The notes under the pieces were generated by a model. It worked only from the letters and a program-made list of their open reading frames with translations, did not search any database and was not told the DNA's origin. Source: Flavobacteriales bacterium (GTDB taxonomy: Bacteria > Bacteroidota > Bacteroidia > Flavobacteriales_F > PHOS-HE28). Taken from it: 64,000 nucleotides of DNA. Positions within the stretch are counted from its first letter, which is position 1. Each line of letters opens with the position of its first letter. Shown piece after piece: positions 15,477 to 25,101 of this stretch. Location of the stretch: NCBI GenBank assembly GCA_020635725.1, contig JACJZF010000004.1:62001-126000 (forward strand), read 5' to 3'. Made by a program: the position numbers and the translations under genes.

Positions 15477-17840
15477 TCAGCGCAACAGGGTCACGTGCCC
15501 GGTGCGCTCCTGGTTGCGGCCCTCGGTGTCGCGCAGGTGGAGGCGCCACGGGTACACGCCCTCAGGATAACCGGCGCCGTCCCAGAGGTCCTCTTTGCGC
15601 GAGGAACGGAAGAGCTCCTGCCCCCAACGGTCGAAGAGGATGAGCTCGTAATCCCGTGGCGACCCCACGGTGGTGATCACGCCCCACGTATCATTGAAGC
15701 CATCATCGTTAGGGGTGAAGGCATTGGGGATGTACACCGCGAACTCATCCTCTACGCACACCACTGCTTCCGAAGAGCTCGCGCAACCGTTGGCATTGAA
15801 GGCGAGCAGGCGAACGGAGTAGCAGGCCACGGAGTCGTACGTGTAGGTCGCATCCACCTCCGTGGAGAGCGAATCGATGCCTTCCCCGAAGCTCCACACC
15901 ACGCTATCAGCGCCGGCAGATTGGTTGATGAACCGGAACACCGGGTCCTTGATGGTGGTGACCGGCGGCACGGCTACGAAAGCGGCCTGCGGCGATTGGA
16001 TCACGTCAACGGCATCGGTCAGTGTCCAGCTGCCGCTGCAGCCACCATCGTCGGTGACGCTCAGCGAAACCGTGTAGATGCCGCCATCGGCGTAGCAGTG
16101 GCTCACGGCCTCGCCCGCCTGCAGCGTGGTGCCATCGCCGAAGTCCCACACGAAAACGCCGGTGGCCTGTCGTGCGATGAAGCTTGCGCAATGCGGCGAG
16201 CAACCCATCGTGTCCGAGACCGTGAAGGTGGGCGTGGCCACGCTGCCGATGCTCACCTCCACCTCATCCGGAGCGCTGGTGCAACCGTTGGCATCGGTGG
16301 CGGTAATGGTGTAGATGGTTGTCGCGTTGGGCGACACATCCGGGCCGTCCGGCGACCAATCGTAGTTGAAGCCCGGCGTGCCACCGGAGGCTGTTGCTTG
16401 CAGGGTGATTCCATCCCCGAGGCACAACGCGGCATCGTCCTGAGCGACCAGCAGTACAGGCTCCGGTTCGTTGACGGCCACATCGACCGTTGTGCTGCAT
16501 CCCGAAGCGTCGGTGACCGTGCAGTCATGGGATCCTGCGGACAAACCCGATGCGGTCGCGGCGGTGCCACTGCTCGGCGACCAGGAATAGCTGTATGGCG
16601 GGGTCCCGCCTGAAGCCACGACTGTCGCGCTTCCATCCGTGAATCCGTTGCAGGTCACCGAGATGCTGCTGATCTCAACGGTAGGTGCGTTAGGCGGTGG
16701 ATCCAAGGTGATGGTCGCACCAGTGGGGCAGAAGCCACCGCCGGTGACATTCAGCAGATAGGTTCCTGCGTTCAACCCGGTTATTGTCGGGGTGTTGAAT
16801 CCTCCGGGGGTCCATACGAACGTGGGAGGCAAAGGCGCGTTCGTGACCACGGCCGCAATGGATCCAGCCGTGCCATCGCAACTCGGGTCTGTTGCGGTGA
16901 TCTCAAGCCCGAGTATATCAACGACCAGCGTGACCGTGATTGGCGACCGGCATTCGAATGTGCGCGTGAAGGTCATGTCGTAGCTGCCGGGCCCGCTGAA
17001 CACATGCGTGGGGGTGGCCAGAGAGCTCGTGTTACCGCTCCCAGATGCTGGATCACCAAAATCCCAGAACCAACTCACCGCGCACGCATCGGCGTTCTGG
17101 ATCTCAATCGTATCAGCGAAGCACGCGAACTGCACCGCGTCTTGAAGCGCGGGCGCCTCGCCGATGTAGATGTCATCCACCGCAATGCCATCGTAGTTGT
17201 TGCACGTGGTACCCGCGCCGAAGACGAAGCGGAACTTCACGCTGGGCTCACCGGCCAGGAAAGCGAGGCAGTGCGAGGCCGTCACCCAGCCCGCGCTGCC
17301 TTGGCCGCCGGCGCACGAACCCTGAGTAGGGCCGATGCGTCCCGACCAGCCGGCGCGGGGCGCAGCCAGGTTCAGGTTGGTGATGTTCACCGTATTGAAC
17401 CAGTTCTGCGTGGTGCAGTCATCGGGCTCGTTGGCCGCGCCCACGTTGCTCCAGTTGGACCCACCATCCACGGAATACTGGAACCCCAGACCGTCGTAGG
17501 TGCGCTCACATTCCCAGAACAGCTTGAAGGCGATGTAGGGATAGGGCAGGGCCGAAAAATCGAAGCAGGGGCTCTCCAGCCAGCTCTGCTCGCCGAAGGC
17601 ATAGAAGCTGCCGGTGAGGCCGCCCACCACCCAGGCCTTGCTGCCGCCGGCCGCGGAACTGATCACCGGCTTGCTCGGGCTGCCCCAGGCCCAATCGTCG
17701 CTCGTGCCTCCGCTCGTCCACGCCGCCGCGGCCTCGAAGCCCTCCTGATACGGGAAGGCGCTGATGGTGCTGCTGCATTGCGCCCACGCAGCGGATGGGC
17801 TCAGCAGGCCGAGCAGGAGAGGAAGCAGGCACGCCTTCAC
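15477..17840 (-). CDS. large secreted PKD/SprB-repeat protein, T9SS type B
   Basis: A 787-residue exported protein. It has a signal peptide (MKACLLPLLLGLLSPSAAWA), then a ~210-residue N-terminal domain with paired cysteines and MAM/jelly-roll-like features (FPYQEGFEAA, SWLESPCFDF). Next come a PKD domain (WFWDFGDPASGSGN), two SprB-like repeats (ITATDPSCDGTAGSIAA; ISVTCNGFTDGSATV), a further Ig-like unit and two PKD-like units (VFVWDFGDGTTLQAG; VVWSFGEGID). The last ~85 residues (YIPNAFTPNDDGFNDTWG ... LILFDRWGQELF) are the gliding-motility-associated type B C-terminal domain. It is likely a surface adhesin-like protein; no enzymatic motif was seen. Confidence 0.85.
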   Translation of the reverse strand: MKACLLPLLLGLLSPSAAWAQCSSTISAFPYQEGFEAAAAWTSGGTSDDWAWGSPSKPVISSAAGGSKAWVVGGLTGSFYAFGEQSWLESPCFDFSALPYPYIAFKLFWECERTYDGLGFQYSVDGGSNWSNVGAANEPDDCTTQNWFNTVNITNLNLAAPRAGWSGRIGPTQGSCAGGQGSAGWVTASHCLAFLAGEPSVKFRFVFGAGTTCNNYDGIAVDDIYIGEAPALQDAVQFACFADTIEIQNADACAVSWFWDFGDPASGSGNTSSLATPTHVFSGPGSYDMTFTRTFECRSPITVTLVVDILGLEITATDPSCDGTAGSIAAVVTNAPLPPTFVWTPGGFNTPTITGLNAGTYLLNVTGGGFCPTGATITLDPPPNAPTVEISSISVTCNGFTDGSATVVASGGTPPYSYSWSPSSGTAATASGLSAGSHDCTVTDASGCSTTVDVAVNEPEPVLLVAQDDAALCLGDGITLQATASGGTPGFNYDWSPDGPDVSPNATTIYTITATDANGCTSAPDEVEVSIGSVATPTFTVSDTMGCSPHCASFIARQATGVFVWDFGDGTTLQAGEAVSHCYADGGIYTVSLSVTDDGGCSGSWTLTDAVDVIQSPQAAFVAVPPVTTIKDPVFRFINQSAGADSVVWSFGEGIDSLSTEVDATYTYDSVACYSVRLLAFNANGCASSSEAVVCVEDEFAVYIPNAFTPNDDGFNDTWGVITTVGSPRDYELILFDRWGQELFRSSRKEDLWDGAGYPEGVYPWRLHLRDTEGRNQERTGHVTLLR

Positions 17841-17936
17841 GCCGCAAAGGACGGAGATCCGCGGGATGCGGTGGCCTGGACAGGCGGCTCATTCATGCAA
17901 CCGGGCCGTGGAAGGGCTGCGATGGTATCGCCCGGG

Positions 17937-17944
17937 TATCTTCG
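17937..17944 (+). promoter_or_regulatory. candidate -7 element for the PASTA protein gene
   Basis: TATCTTCG, one change from TAnnTTTG, ends 9 bases before the ATG at 17954. If functional, the transcript would have a very short leader. Confidence 0.35.
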
Positions 17945-17953
17945 CCCGCTCGC

Positions 17954-18775
17954 ATGAAACGCTGGCTCGCCAACCTCATTCCCGTGGTGGTGGCCCTGCT
18001 CCTGTTGCTGGGGGGCTGGGCCTGGCTGCGCTCGTACACGCGGCACAACGAGGTGATGCGCGTGCCCGACCTCGCCGGGGCCAGCTTCGCCGAGGCAGAG
18101 GCCCTGCTGGCCAAGCGCGACCTATACGCCGTGGTGATCGACAGCGTGTACACCGAGGCGGCGCCCAAAGGCAGCGTGGTGGACCAGGATCCCGATGCCG
18201 GCCACGAGGTGAAGCCCGGCCGCAAGGTGTACCTGGTGCTCAACGCCAACCAGCCCAAGATGATCGACATGCCCAAGCTGGTGGACCTGAGCAAGCGGCA
18301 GGCGCTCTCGGTGCTGGAGATCCTGGGCCTGAAGGTGAAGGAGCTGCAGTACCGGCCCGATCCCTGCATCGATTGCGTGGTGGCTCAGCTGTACAAGGGC
18401 CAGCCGATCGAGCCCGAGTCGCGCATCCGGCGGGGCGAGGCCATCACCCTGGTGCTGGGCAGCGGCGAGAAAGGCGAGCGCGTACCGGTGCCGGACCTCG
18501 TGGGCCTCACCAGCGCCGATGTGCAGCTGGTGCTCAACATGGCCTCGCTCAACCTGGGGGTGGTGGTGGAATGCCAGGGCTGCAATACCGTGGCCGATTC
18601 CTCGTTCGCACGGGTGCGCCGCCAATCGCCGCAAGCGGCCAACAACCGCATCGCCCTGGGCAGCACCATCGATATCTGGCTCACCGCCGACACCGCCGGA
18701 CTCCGGCCCGCGAGCGATTGGAACGAACCCGGCCGCTACGCCAATCCCGATAGCCTGTATGAACAATCTGAGTAG
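17954..18775 (+). CDS. PASTA-domain membrane-anchored protein
   Basis: A 273-residue protein with one N-terminal membrane anchor (LIPVVVALLLLLGGWAWL) and three extracytoplasmic PASTA repeats: VPDLAGASFAEAEALL, MPKLVDLSKRQALSVL and VPDLVGLTSADVQLVL, starting near residues 36, 104 and 180. PASTA domains bind peptidoglycan or beta-lactams in penicillin-binding proteins and Ser/Thr kinases, but no kinase or transpeptidase domain is attached here. It overlaps the next gene by 17 bases and forms a run with a T9SS protein and an RluA-type enzyme. Confidence 0.85.
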   Translation: MKRWLANLIPVVVALLLLLGGWAWLRSYTRHNEVMRVPDLAGASFAEAEALLAKRDLYAVVIDSVYTEAAPKGSVVDQDPDAGHEVKPGRKVYLVLNANQPKMIDMPKLVDLSKRQALSVLEILGLKVKELQYRPDPCIDCVVAQLYKGQPIEPESRIRRGEAITLVLGSGEKGERVPVPDLVGLTSADVQLVLNMASLNLGVVVECQGCNTVADSSFARVRRQSPQAANNRIALGSTIDIWLTADTAGLRPASDWNEPGRYANPDSLYEQSE

Positions 18776-21020
18776 CCGCCTCCTCCTGGCCATCGCGCTC
18801 CTTCCGGTGGCCGCCGATGCCTGCGCACAGGTGGAATCGCTCACGCCGCTGAGCACACGGCCCGTGCCACAGGCCGTGCAAGCGCTGCGCAAGTCCGAGG
18901 GGCCGAAGACCTATTTCATCTACCAGAACGATCCGCAGACGCTGCCCATCCAGGACGATTTCTCCATCGACCGGCGGCGCAACCGATGGGCCCAGCCCGG
19001 CGATGCCGGCGTGACCCTCACCGATACCTACTACTACCTCGAGGCAGGCGGTTCCTCCACTTGGGACATGGCCTACAGCAGCGATACCACCTTCCTCTAC
19101 ACCACCGACACGGACCTCGACACCACCTTCCGCGAGGCGCTGCCCGAAGTGAGCCTGCAGGTGTACGACCTGAACGTGTACCCGCCCACGTCCACCACGC
19201 AGTTCGCGTGGCCAGCGTACAACGTGTTCGACACCATCCAGAGCCCTTCGCCCGACATCCTCGATCTCACGCCCGACCTCGTGCAGGATTCGCTGCTCGT
19301 GTACACCGTTGCCCCCGATGGCGCCACCTACATCAACCCCGACCTCAGCGTGGTGCCCCTGGTGCTGTGGGAGGATGACGATGTGCACGTCAACGGCAGC
19401 TATCCCATCGACCCGCCGACGGTGGGTGTGGCCACCTTCGATGGCTTGGCGCGCACGGGCTACCCCTACGACTTCGACCACTTCACCTCGTACGGGATCG
19501 CCGACCACCTGACCTCGGTCCCCATCGACCTTTCCGGATACGCCCTGAGCGATTCGCTTTACCTGAGCTTCTTCTACCAGCCGCAAGGCCTCAGCGGCGA
19601 TGAGTTCGTGCAGGCGTCGGATAGCCTCGTGCTCGAGTTCTACGCGCCGGATGAGCAGACCTGGTACCGCGTGTGGCGCACGCCCTATGTGCCCCTCCAG
19701 CCGTTCGAGCAGATCCTGGTGCCCGTCCGCCTGGCGCGCTACATCAAGCCCGATTTCCAGTTCCGCTTCCTCAACTACTCCTCGCTCAGCGGCTCCTTCG
19801 ACCACTGGCACCTCGATTACGTGCGGCTCGGCGCCCAGCGCACCTTCGACGACACGCGCCTGATCGACGTGGCCTACGTGTACCCGGAATCGAGCCTGCT
19901 CGAGACCTACACCAGCGTGCCCTTCAACAAGTTCAGCGCGGCGCCGGAAGGGTACATGGCGCAGAGCATCACCGCCACGATCCGCAACCTCGACAACGTG
20001 GACCGGTTCATCACCTACGGCATGTTGGCCAAGGAGGAGAATGCCGGCGCGCCCTACGTGTTCTTCAACGGGCAGAACACCAGCGGCAACGCTTCGATGG
20101 CCTTTCCCAGCACGCACCCGGTGAACAGCGCGCCCAACAACTTCGAGTACGACGAGACCCTCAGCACCGATGCCGCCTTCTGGCGCGTGAAACTCTGGAC
20201 GAACACCACGCCCGACATCAACCGCTACAACGACACCACTTTCTTCATCCAGGAGCTGAGCAACTACTACGCCTACGATGACGGCAGCGCCGAGATGGGC
20301 TATGGGCTCAACCTCTCCGGCGCCGCGCTCGCCTATCGGTTCGACATGGTGGGTGGCGACTCGCTGCGCGCCGTGCGCATGTACTTCAATCCGCAGGCCA
20401 ACGACCCGCAGTCGTCACCGAACCCTCCGCAGGGATCCTTCCTGCTCACGGTCTGGAGCTCGTTGAATCCCGAGGTGATCATCCATCAGGATTTCACCTT
20501 CTCCTCGCCCGAGTACCGCCTCGATGGCATCGACCACTTCGTGGAGTATCCCTTGGATGAGACGGTGTGGGTGGAGGGCACCTTCTACGTCGGCTGGGTG
20601 CAGACCAACGCGGTACGCATGAACCTGGGCTTCGACCGCAACCGCGACAACAGCAACAAGATCTTCTTCCGCAGCAGCACCACCTTCACGAACACCAGCT
20701 TCCAAGGCTCGCTGATGATGCGGCCGGTGTTCAAGGCGGCCTACGATCCCTTCGCCGGCATCACGGAACCGGCAACGGGATCAGCGGAACTCATCATCTA
20801 TCCGAACCCGGCGCAGGAGCTCGTGCTGGTGAACGCTTCCGTGGATGGCGTGGCCACCGTGCAGCTCATGGATGCGACCGGTCGACTGGTGAAGCACATG
20901 AACTGGCGAGCGGGCAGCCCCTTGTTGGTGGGAGACCTGCAGCAGGGGCTCTACGTCCTGCGGTTGGTGGATGAGGAAGGCCGAACGCTCGCCCAGGACC
21001 GCTTGCTCATCCAACGCTGA
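18759..21020 (+). CDS. T9SS type A sorting domain-containing secreted protein
   Basis: A 753-residue exported protein with a signal peptide (MNNLSSRLLLAIALLPVAADACA). The middle is rich in beta-strand and aromatic residues (FLNYSSLSGSFDHWHLDY, YYAYDDGSAEMGYGLNLSG), without an identified enzymatic signature. The C-terminal ~80 residues (ELIIYPNPAQELVLVNAS ... GLYVLRLV) are a T9SS type A sorting domain. The start is inside the end of the PASTA gene (17-base overlap), and its stop overlaps the RluA start (TGATG), so the three genes are probably translated in succession. Function is unknown. Confidence 0.82.
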   Translation: MNNLSSRLLLAIALLPVAADACAQVESLTPLSTRPVPQAVQALRKSEGPKTYFIYQNDPQTLPIQDDFSIDRRRNRWAQPGDAGVTLTDTYYYLEAGGSSTWDMAYSSDTTFLYTTDTDLDTTFREALPEVSLQVYDLNVYPPTSTTQFAWPAYNVFDTIQSPSPDILDLTPDLVQDSLLVYTVAPDGATYINPDLSVVPLVLWEDDDVHVNGSYPIDPPTVGVATFDGLARTGYPYDFDHFTSYGIADHLTSVPIDLSGYALSDSLYLSFFYQPQGLSGDEFVQASDSLVLEFYAPDEQTWYRVWRTPYVPLQPFEQILVPVRLARYIKPDFQFRFLNYSSLSGSFDHWHLDYVRLGAQRTFDDTRLIDVAYVYPESSLLETYTSVPFNKFSAAPEGYMAQSITATIRNLDNVDRFITYGMLAKEENAGAPYVFFNGQNTSGNASMAFPSTHPVNSAPNNFEYDETLSTDAAFWRVKLWTNTTPDINRYNDTTFFIQELSNYYAYDDGSAEMGYGLNLSGAALAYRFDMVGGDSLRAVRMYFNPQANDPQSSPNPPQGSFLLTVWSSLNPEVIIHQDFTFSSPEYRLDGIDHFVEYPLDETVWVEGTFYVGWVQTNAVRMNLGFDRNRDNSNKIFFRSSTTFTNTSFQGSLMMRPVFKAAYDPFAGITEPATGSAELIIYPNPAQELVLVNASVDGVATVQLMDATGRLVKHMNWRAGSPLLVGDLQQGLYVLRLVDEEGRTLAQDRLLIQR

Positions 21021-22075
21021 TGACCGACGAAGCGATCGAGGCCGGTACCGACGAGCAGGAGCTCTATGAGCACCACCGCATCGTCTGCGATCCGAAGCAG
21101 TCGTTGATCCGGCTGGACAAATTCCTCTTCGTCCGGCTGGCCAACACCTCGCGCAACCGTATCCAAGTGGCGGCCAAGGCAGGCAATGTGCGGGTGAACG
21201 ACAAGGCCGCCAAGCCGAGCCTGAAGGTGAAGCCTGGCGATGTGATCAGCGTGGTGCTGCCCTATCCTCAGCGCGAGGTGGAACTCCTGCCGGAGGATAT
21301 CCCCTTGAAGGTGCTGCATGAAGATGACCATGTGGTGGTGCTCGATAAGCCTGCCGGCCTGGTGGTGCACCCTGGCCACGGCAACTGGACAGGCACCCTG
21401 GTGAACGCGCTGCTCTTCCACTTCGGGAAGCTGCCGCCCGTGCCCGGTGCGGAGATCCCGCGACCCGGCCTCGTGCATCGCTTGGATAAGGACACGAGTG
21501 GCGTGATGGTGGTGGGCAAGACCGAGGAGGCCCTTTCGCACCTGGCCCGGCAGTTCTTCGAGCGCACCAGCGATCGTCGGTACAACGCGCTCGTGTGGGG
21601 CGATTTCGATGCTGAGGAAGGCGTGATCGAGGGGAACCTGGGCCGCAGCAATAAGGACCGCACGGTGATGCAGGTCTTCCCCGACGGTGAGCACGGCAAG
21701 CATGCGTTGACGCGCTGGCGCGTGATCGAACGCTTCCGTTACGTGACGCTGGTGGAATGCAAGCTGGAGACCGGCCGCACGCACCAGATCCGCGCGCACA
21801 TGCAGTGGATCGGCCATCCGCTCTTCAACGATGCGGCCTACGGCGGCGGACGCATCCTCAAGGGCACCACCTTCACCAAGTACAGGCAGTTCGTGGAGAA
21901 TTGCTTCGACCTGCTGCCGCGTCAGGCGCTGCATGCCCGCACGCTCAGCTTCGATCATCCGGCCACCGGCAAGCGCATGCACTTCGAGAGCCCGCTGCCG
22001 GCGGACATGACCTCCGTGCTGGAGAAGTGGCGCACCTATACCGGCGCCAATCCCCTGGCGGCGGAAGAGGAGTGA
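21020..22075 (+). CDS. RluA-family pseudouridine synthase (RluD-like)
   Basis: A 351-residue enzyme that isomerises specific uridines in rRNA. An S4 RNA-binding domain covers about residues 30-80 (LDKFLFVRLANTSRNRIQ). The catalytic motif is HRLDKDTSGVMVV with Asp156, and ETGRTHQIRAHM follows. The two-domain S4 plus synthase layout with the acidic N-terminus is typical of RluD (large-subunit rRNA helix 69), but the exact site is not provable here. It ends one base before the convergent menE gene ends, with no intergenic space. Confidence 0.88.
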   Translation: MTDEAIEAGTDEQELYEHHRIVCDPKQSLIRLDKFLFVRLANTSRNRIQVAAKAGNVRVNDKAAKPSLKVKPGDVISVVLPYPQREVELLPEDIPLKVLHEDDHVVVLDKPAGLVVHPGHGNWTGTLVNALLFHFGKLPPVPGAEIPRPGLVHRLDKDTSGVMVVGKTEEALSHLARQFFERTSDRRYNALVWGDFDAEEGVIEGNLGRSNKDRTVMQVFPDGEHGKHALTRWRVIERFRYVTLVECKLETGRTHQIRAHMQWIGHPLFNDAAYGGGRILKGTTFTKYRQFVENCFDLLPRQALHARTLSFDHPATGKRMHFESPLPADMTSVLEKWRTYTGANPLAAEEE

Positions 22076-23137
22076 TCAGCCCCGGATCAATTTGCCGCTC
22101 GCGGTGCGCGCGATGCGTGGCAGCACGATCACGCGCCGCGGCCACTCGTGGGGGTGCAGGTGCGGCATCAGCAAGCCCATCACCTCGGACACCAGTTCTT
22201 CTTTCGGCCGGTCGCTCTCGATGGTGAGCATTACAGCCTGCCCGAGCGCCTCATCGGGTGTGGGGCTGAAGAAGTGCGGGTAGGGGAGCAGGCCCGTTGT
22301 GCGCGCCTCGATCTGTTCCGGATAGATCTTCTTGCCGCCGCTGAGGATCACGTGGTCGTATCGGCCCAGCCAGCGGAAATGCGTGTCGTCGATGAGCTCG
22401 ACCAGATCGTTGGTGAGGTGCTGGCCCACGCTCAGATGCGGGGTGTAGGCCACCAGGCAGCCTCGCGGGTCACGGGCGAAGTGGCAATCGCCCAAGGCGG
22501 CGAAGTGGTGCGTCGCTCGTTCACCATTCAGGTCGCGCAGCGCCACGTGCGTGACCATCTCGGTGCTGCCATATCCCAGCACGATACGGGTGCGCAATCC
22601 GTGCAGCAGTTCCTCCAGCGCGTCGCTCACCGGTCCGCCGCCGAGCAGGATGGTCTCGAACTGCTGCTCCACGCGGGCACGGTCCTCCTCCAGGGCCCGG
22701 TGCAATTGCACGGGAACCATGGCGGCGAAGCGGAAACGCTCGTGCGGCGCGATGCGCTTGAGGATCCCGCCACGGGGATCGATGAAGCGCATGTCGAGCC
22801 CCAGGGCGAAAGCGCGAGCGAGCATGACCTTGCCGGCGACATATTCCGCAGGCAGGCAATGCAGCACCCGGTCACCGGGCCGCAGATCAAAGGCATCAGC
22901 GGTGAGTCGGGCGCTCGCCAGCAGGTCGGCCGGTGGGATCAGCATGCGCTTGGGAGGTCCGGTGGTGCCACTGGTCGTGGCAACGAGCCCTTCGTTCCGC
23001 ATGAGCTCCTCGGCGGTGCCATGGAGGCGCTCCGCCCAGGAGGGGTCCTCGGCATGCCGCGCTATCTCATCGAGATAACCAAGGATCCCCGCCGCATCAC
23101 GCTCGATGCCGTCGATCACGAGCCGGTCGAAGCGCAT
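22076..23137 (-). CDS. menE: o-succinylbenzoate-CoA ligase-like AMP-binding enzyme
   Basis: A 353-residue adenylate-forming enzyme. Motifs are TTSGTTGPPKRM (P-loop-like), LGYGSTEMVTHV, WLGRYDHVILSGGKKIYPEQ (hinge) and the C-terminal catalytic lysine in RTASGKLIRG. It is ~100 residues shorter at the N-terminus than E. coli MenE, a short form seen in Bacteroidota. The menaquinone context supports activation of o-succinylbenzoate to its CoA thioester. Its ATG overlaps the menC stop (ATGA), making it the last gene of the operon. Confidence 0.83.
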   Translation of the reverse strand: MRFDRLVIDGIERDAAGILGYLDEIARHAEDPSWAERLHGTAEELMRNEGLVATTSGTTGPPKRMLIPPADLLASARLTADAFDLRPGDRVLHCLPAEYVAGKVMLARAFALGLDMRFIDPRGGILKRIAPHERFRFAAMVPVQLHRALEEDRARVEQQFETILLGGGPVSDALEELLHGLRTRIVLGYGSTEMVTHVALRDLNGERATHHFAALGDCHFARDPRGCLVAYTPHLSVGQHLTNDLVELIDDTHFRWLGRYDHVILSGGKKIYPEQIEARTTGLLPYPHFFSPTPDEALGQAVMLTIESDRPKEELVSEVMGLLMPHLHPHEWPRRVIVLPRIARTASGKLIRG

Positions 23138-24189
23138 CACGCGAGTGAGCTCAGGTCCCACTCGCCTTCCGGCCGGTAGCGCAGGAAGCCATGCCCCGCC
23201 ACGAGCGGAGATGGGATGTTGTTGGTGTACACGCTGCCCGTTCCGAGGCCTTGCGCCGTGGTCACGTTCAGCGTGGCGGTGAACTGCGCGATGGCATTCA
23301 GCCCGATGCTGCTCTCGAGCGCCGAGGTGATCCACCAGCCGATGCCGCGTTCCTCGGCGAGCCTGATCCACGCATGCGTCGCGTTCCATCCGCCGACGAG
23401 GCTGGGCTTGATCACGATGTGCTGCGGCCTCACGTGATCGAGCAGGTCCACCTTCGCTTCGAGCGTGTTCAGGCCGATGAGGTCCTCATCCAGCGCGATG
23501 GGCAGGGGCGTTGTGGCGCAGATCTCCGCCATCACCTCGTACAGCCCGGGCGCCACGGGCTGCTCGATGCTGTGCACCTGCAGCGCCGCGAGTCGTTCAA
23601 GCACCGCCGGGGCCTCTTGCGCGCTGAAGGCCCCGTTGGCATCCACACGCAAGGTGATGTCGTCCGCCCCGTATTCCTCGCGCACCGCGCGCAGCAGCGC
23701 CAGCTCATCGTCGATGCCGATGGCGCCGATCTTCATCTTCACCGTGGTGCAGCCGCCATCGATCTGTTCGCGGATGCGCTGCTTCATGGTGGCCTTGTCG
23801 CCCATCCACACGAGTCCGTTGATCGGGATGCCCATGCGACCCAGCGTGAAATCCGAAGGGAAGAGCGTCTTGGTGCCACCGGCCTCCAGGTCGCGCAGGC
23901 ATTGCTCCACGGCGAAGCGCACGCTCGGCACATCCACCAGGTCGCCTACGGTGCGTTGGGCCCAATCGTCGGTGCGCTCGCAGAGCTGGGTGAGCTTCAG
24001 TCTCACATCGGCGGGGAACTCCTTGCTATGCCCCGGGAACAGCGCCGCCTCGCCGATGCCGCGCACCAGCGGCTCATGCTCGTGCCAGGCGATCAGGTAC
24101 CAGACGGTGCGCGCGTTGATCGGACCCTTGGAGGTGCCCAGCTCGAAGCGGGGCTGCAGAACACGTTCGACCCAGCGTGCCTTGATCAT
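23137..24189 (-). CDS. menC: o-succinylbenzoate synthase
   Basis: A 350-residue enolase-superfamily enzyme that dehydrates SHCHC to o-succinylbenzoate. Seen are TVKMKIG with the catalytic Lys, TLRVDANGAF (metal-binding Asp), HSIEQPV (metal-binding Glu), IALDEDL (metal-binding Asp) and IVIKPSLVGG (second catalytic Lys). The ATG at 24189 overlaps the menA stop by 4 bases. Muconate-cycloisomerase-like racemases share the fold, but the location between menA and menE makes MenC secure. Confidence 0.9.
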   Translation of the reverse strand: MIKARWVERVLQPRFELGTSKGPINARTVWYLIAWHEHEPLVRGIGEAALFPGHSKEFPADVRLKLTQLCERTDDWAQRTVGDLVDVPSVRFAVEQCLRDLEAGGTKTLFPSDFTLGRMGIPINGLVWMGDKATMKQRIREQIDGGCTTVKMKIGAIGIDDELALLRAVREEYGADDITLRVDANGAFSAQEAPAVLERLAALQVHSIEQPVAPGLYEVMAEICATTPLPIALDEDLIGLNTLEAKVDLLDHVRPQHIVIKPSLVGGWNATHAWIRLAEERGIGWWITSALESSIGLNAIAQFTATLNVTTAQGLGTGSVYTNNIPSPLVAGHGFLRYRPEGEWDLSSLA

Positions 24190-25100
24190 GCGGCGAGGAG
24201 GAGTCCGGTGCTGAAGGCGATGGCCGAGAGGAAGGTGCCGATGGCGAGCTTCTTGAGCTGCGGGTCGAGCGATGCGGGGTCGTACGCCCGCAGCACGGTG
24301 CGCATGTGCGAGGCGAGCAGGGGCGCCACCAGCAGGAAGGCCCATTGCGGCATGGCCCGGAAACGCAACGCGGTGAACAGGATCAGGCAGAGCAGGCCAG
24401 AGACGATGAGGATGCCGTGGTAGCCTTTCGCGGCATCGAAGCCGAGGCGTACAGCCAGCGTGATCTTGCCGCTGGCCTGGTCGTTCTTGATGTCGCGCAG
24501 GTTGTTCACGTTGAGCACGCCCGTGCTGAGCAGCCCGAAGCCGCATGCTGGCAGCAGCACCATGGGGTCGAGCGAGCGGGTGTGCAGGTAATAGCTGCCG
24601 CACACGCCCACGATGCCGAAGAAGAGCAGCACGCTCACGTCGCCAAGGCCGGCGTACCCGTACGGGTTGCGACCGAAGGTGTACTTCACCGCCGCGCCGA
24701 TGGCCAGCAATCCGAGCAGCAGGAAGATAAAGGTGGCGATGCTCAGGCCGAGCGCGAGCACGATGAGCGCGATGCCGCTCGCGAAGGCGAAGGCGCCGGT
24801 GATGAGCATCGCTCGTTTCATGGTGGCGGCAGGGATAGCGCCGCTCTGGACGGCACGCTGTGGACCCACACGCAGTTCGTTATCGGTGCCGTGCTCGTGG
24901 TCCCCCAGGTCGTTGGCCAGGTTGCTGAGCAGCTGCAGCAGGATGGCGGTGAGCATGGCCAGGCCGAGGATGTCCCATCGGAACGGGTGCGAGCTGTGCG
25001 GGTTGGGATAGGCCAGCGCGCTGCCCACGAGAATGCTGCTCAGGGCCAAAGGCAGCGTGCGCAGTCGGAAGGCGTGCAGCCAGTGCTTCAGGTCGGCCAT
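24186..25100 (-). CDS. menA: 1,4-dihydroxy-2-naphthoate polyprenyltransferase
   Basis: A 304-residue UbiA-family membrane enzyme that prenylates 1,4-dihydroxy-2-naphthoate to demethylmenaquinone. Asp-rich motifs are LLSNLANDLGDHEHGTD and VNNLRDIKND, with about eight or nine hydrophobic spans. The N-terminus (LKHWLHAFRLRTLPLAL) is typical of MenA. The stop overlaps menC; the menD stop is 1 base upstream of the menA start, so transfer of ribosomes between them is likely. Confidence 0.92.
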   Translation of the reverse strand: MADLKHWLHAFRLRTLPLALSSILVGSALAYPNPHSSHPFRWDILGLAMLTAILLQLLSNLANDLGDHEHGTDNELRVGPQRAVQSGAIPAATMKRAMLITGAFAFASGIALIVLALGLSIATFIFLLLGLLAIGAAVKYTFGRNPYGYAGLGDVSVLLFFGIVGVCGSYYLHTRSLDPMVLLPACGFGLLSTGVLNVNNLRDIKNDQASGKITLAVRLGFDAAKGYHGILIVSGLLCLILFTALRFRAMPQWAFLLVAPLLASHMRTVLRAYDPASLDPQLKKLAIGTFLSAIAFSTGLLLAA

Positions 25101-25101
25101 C

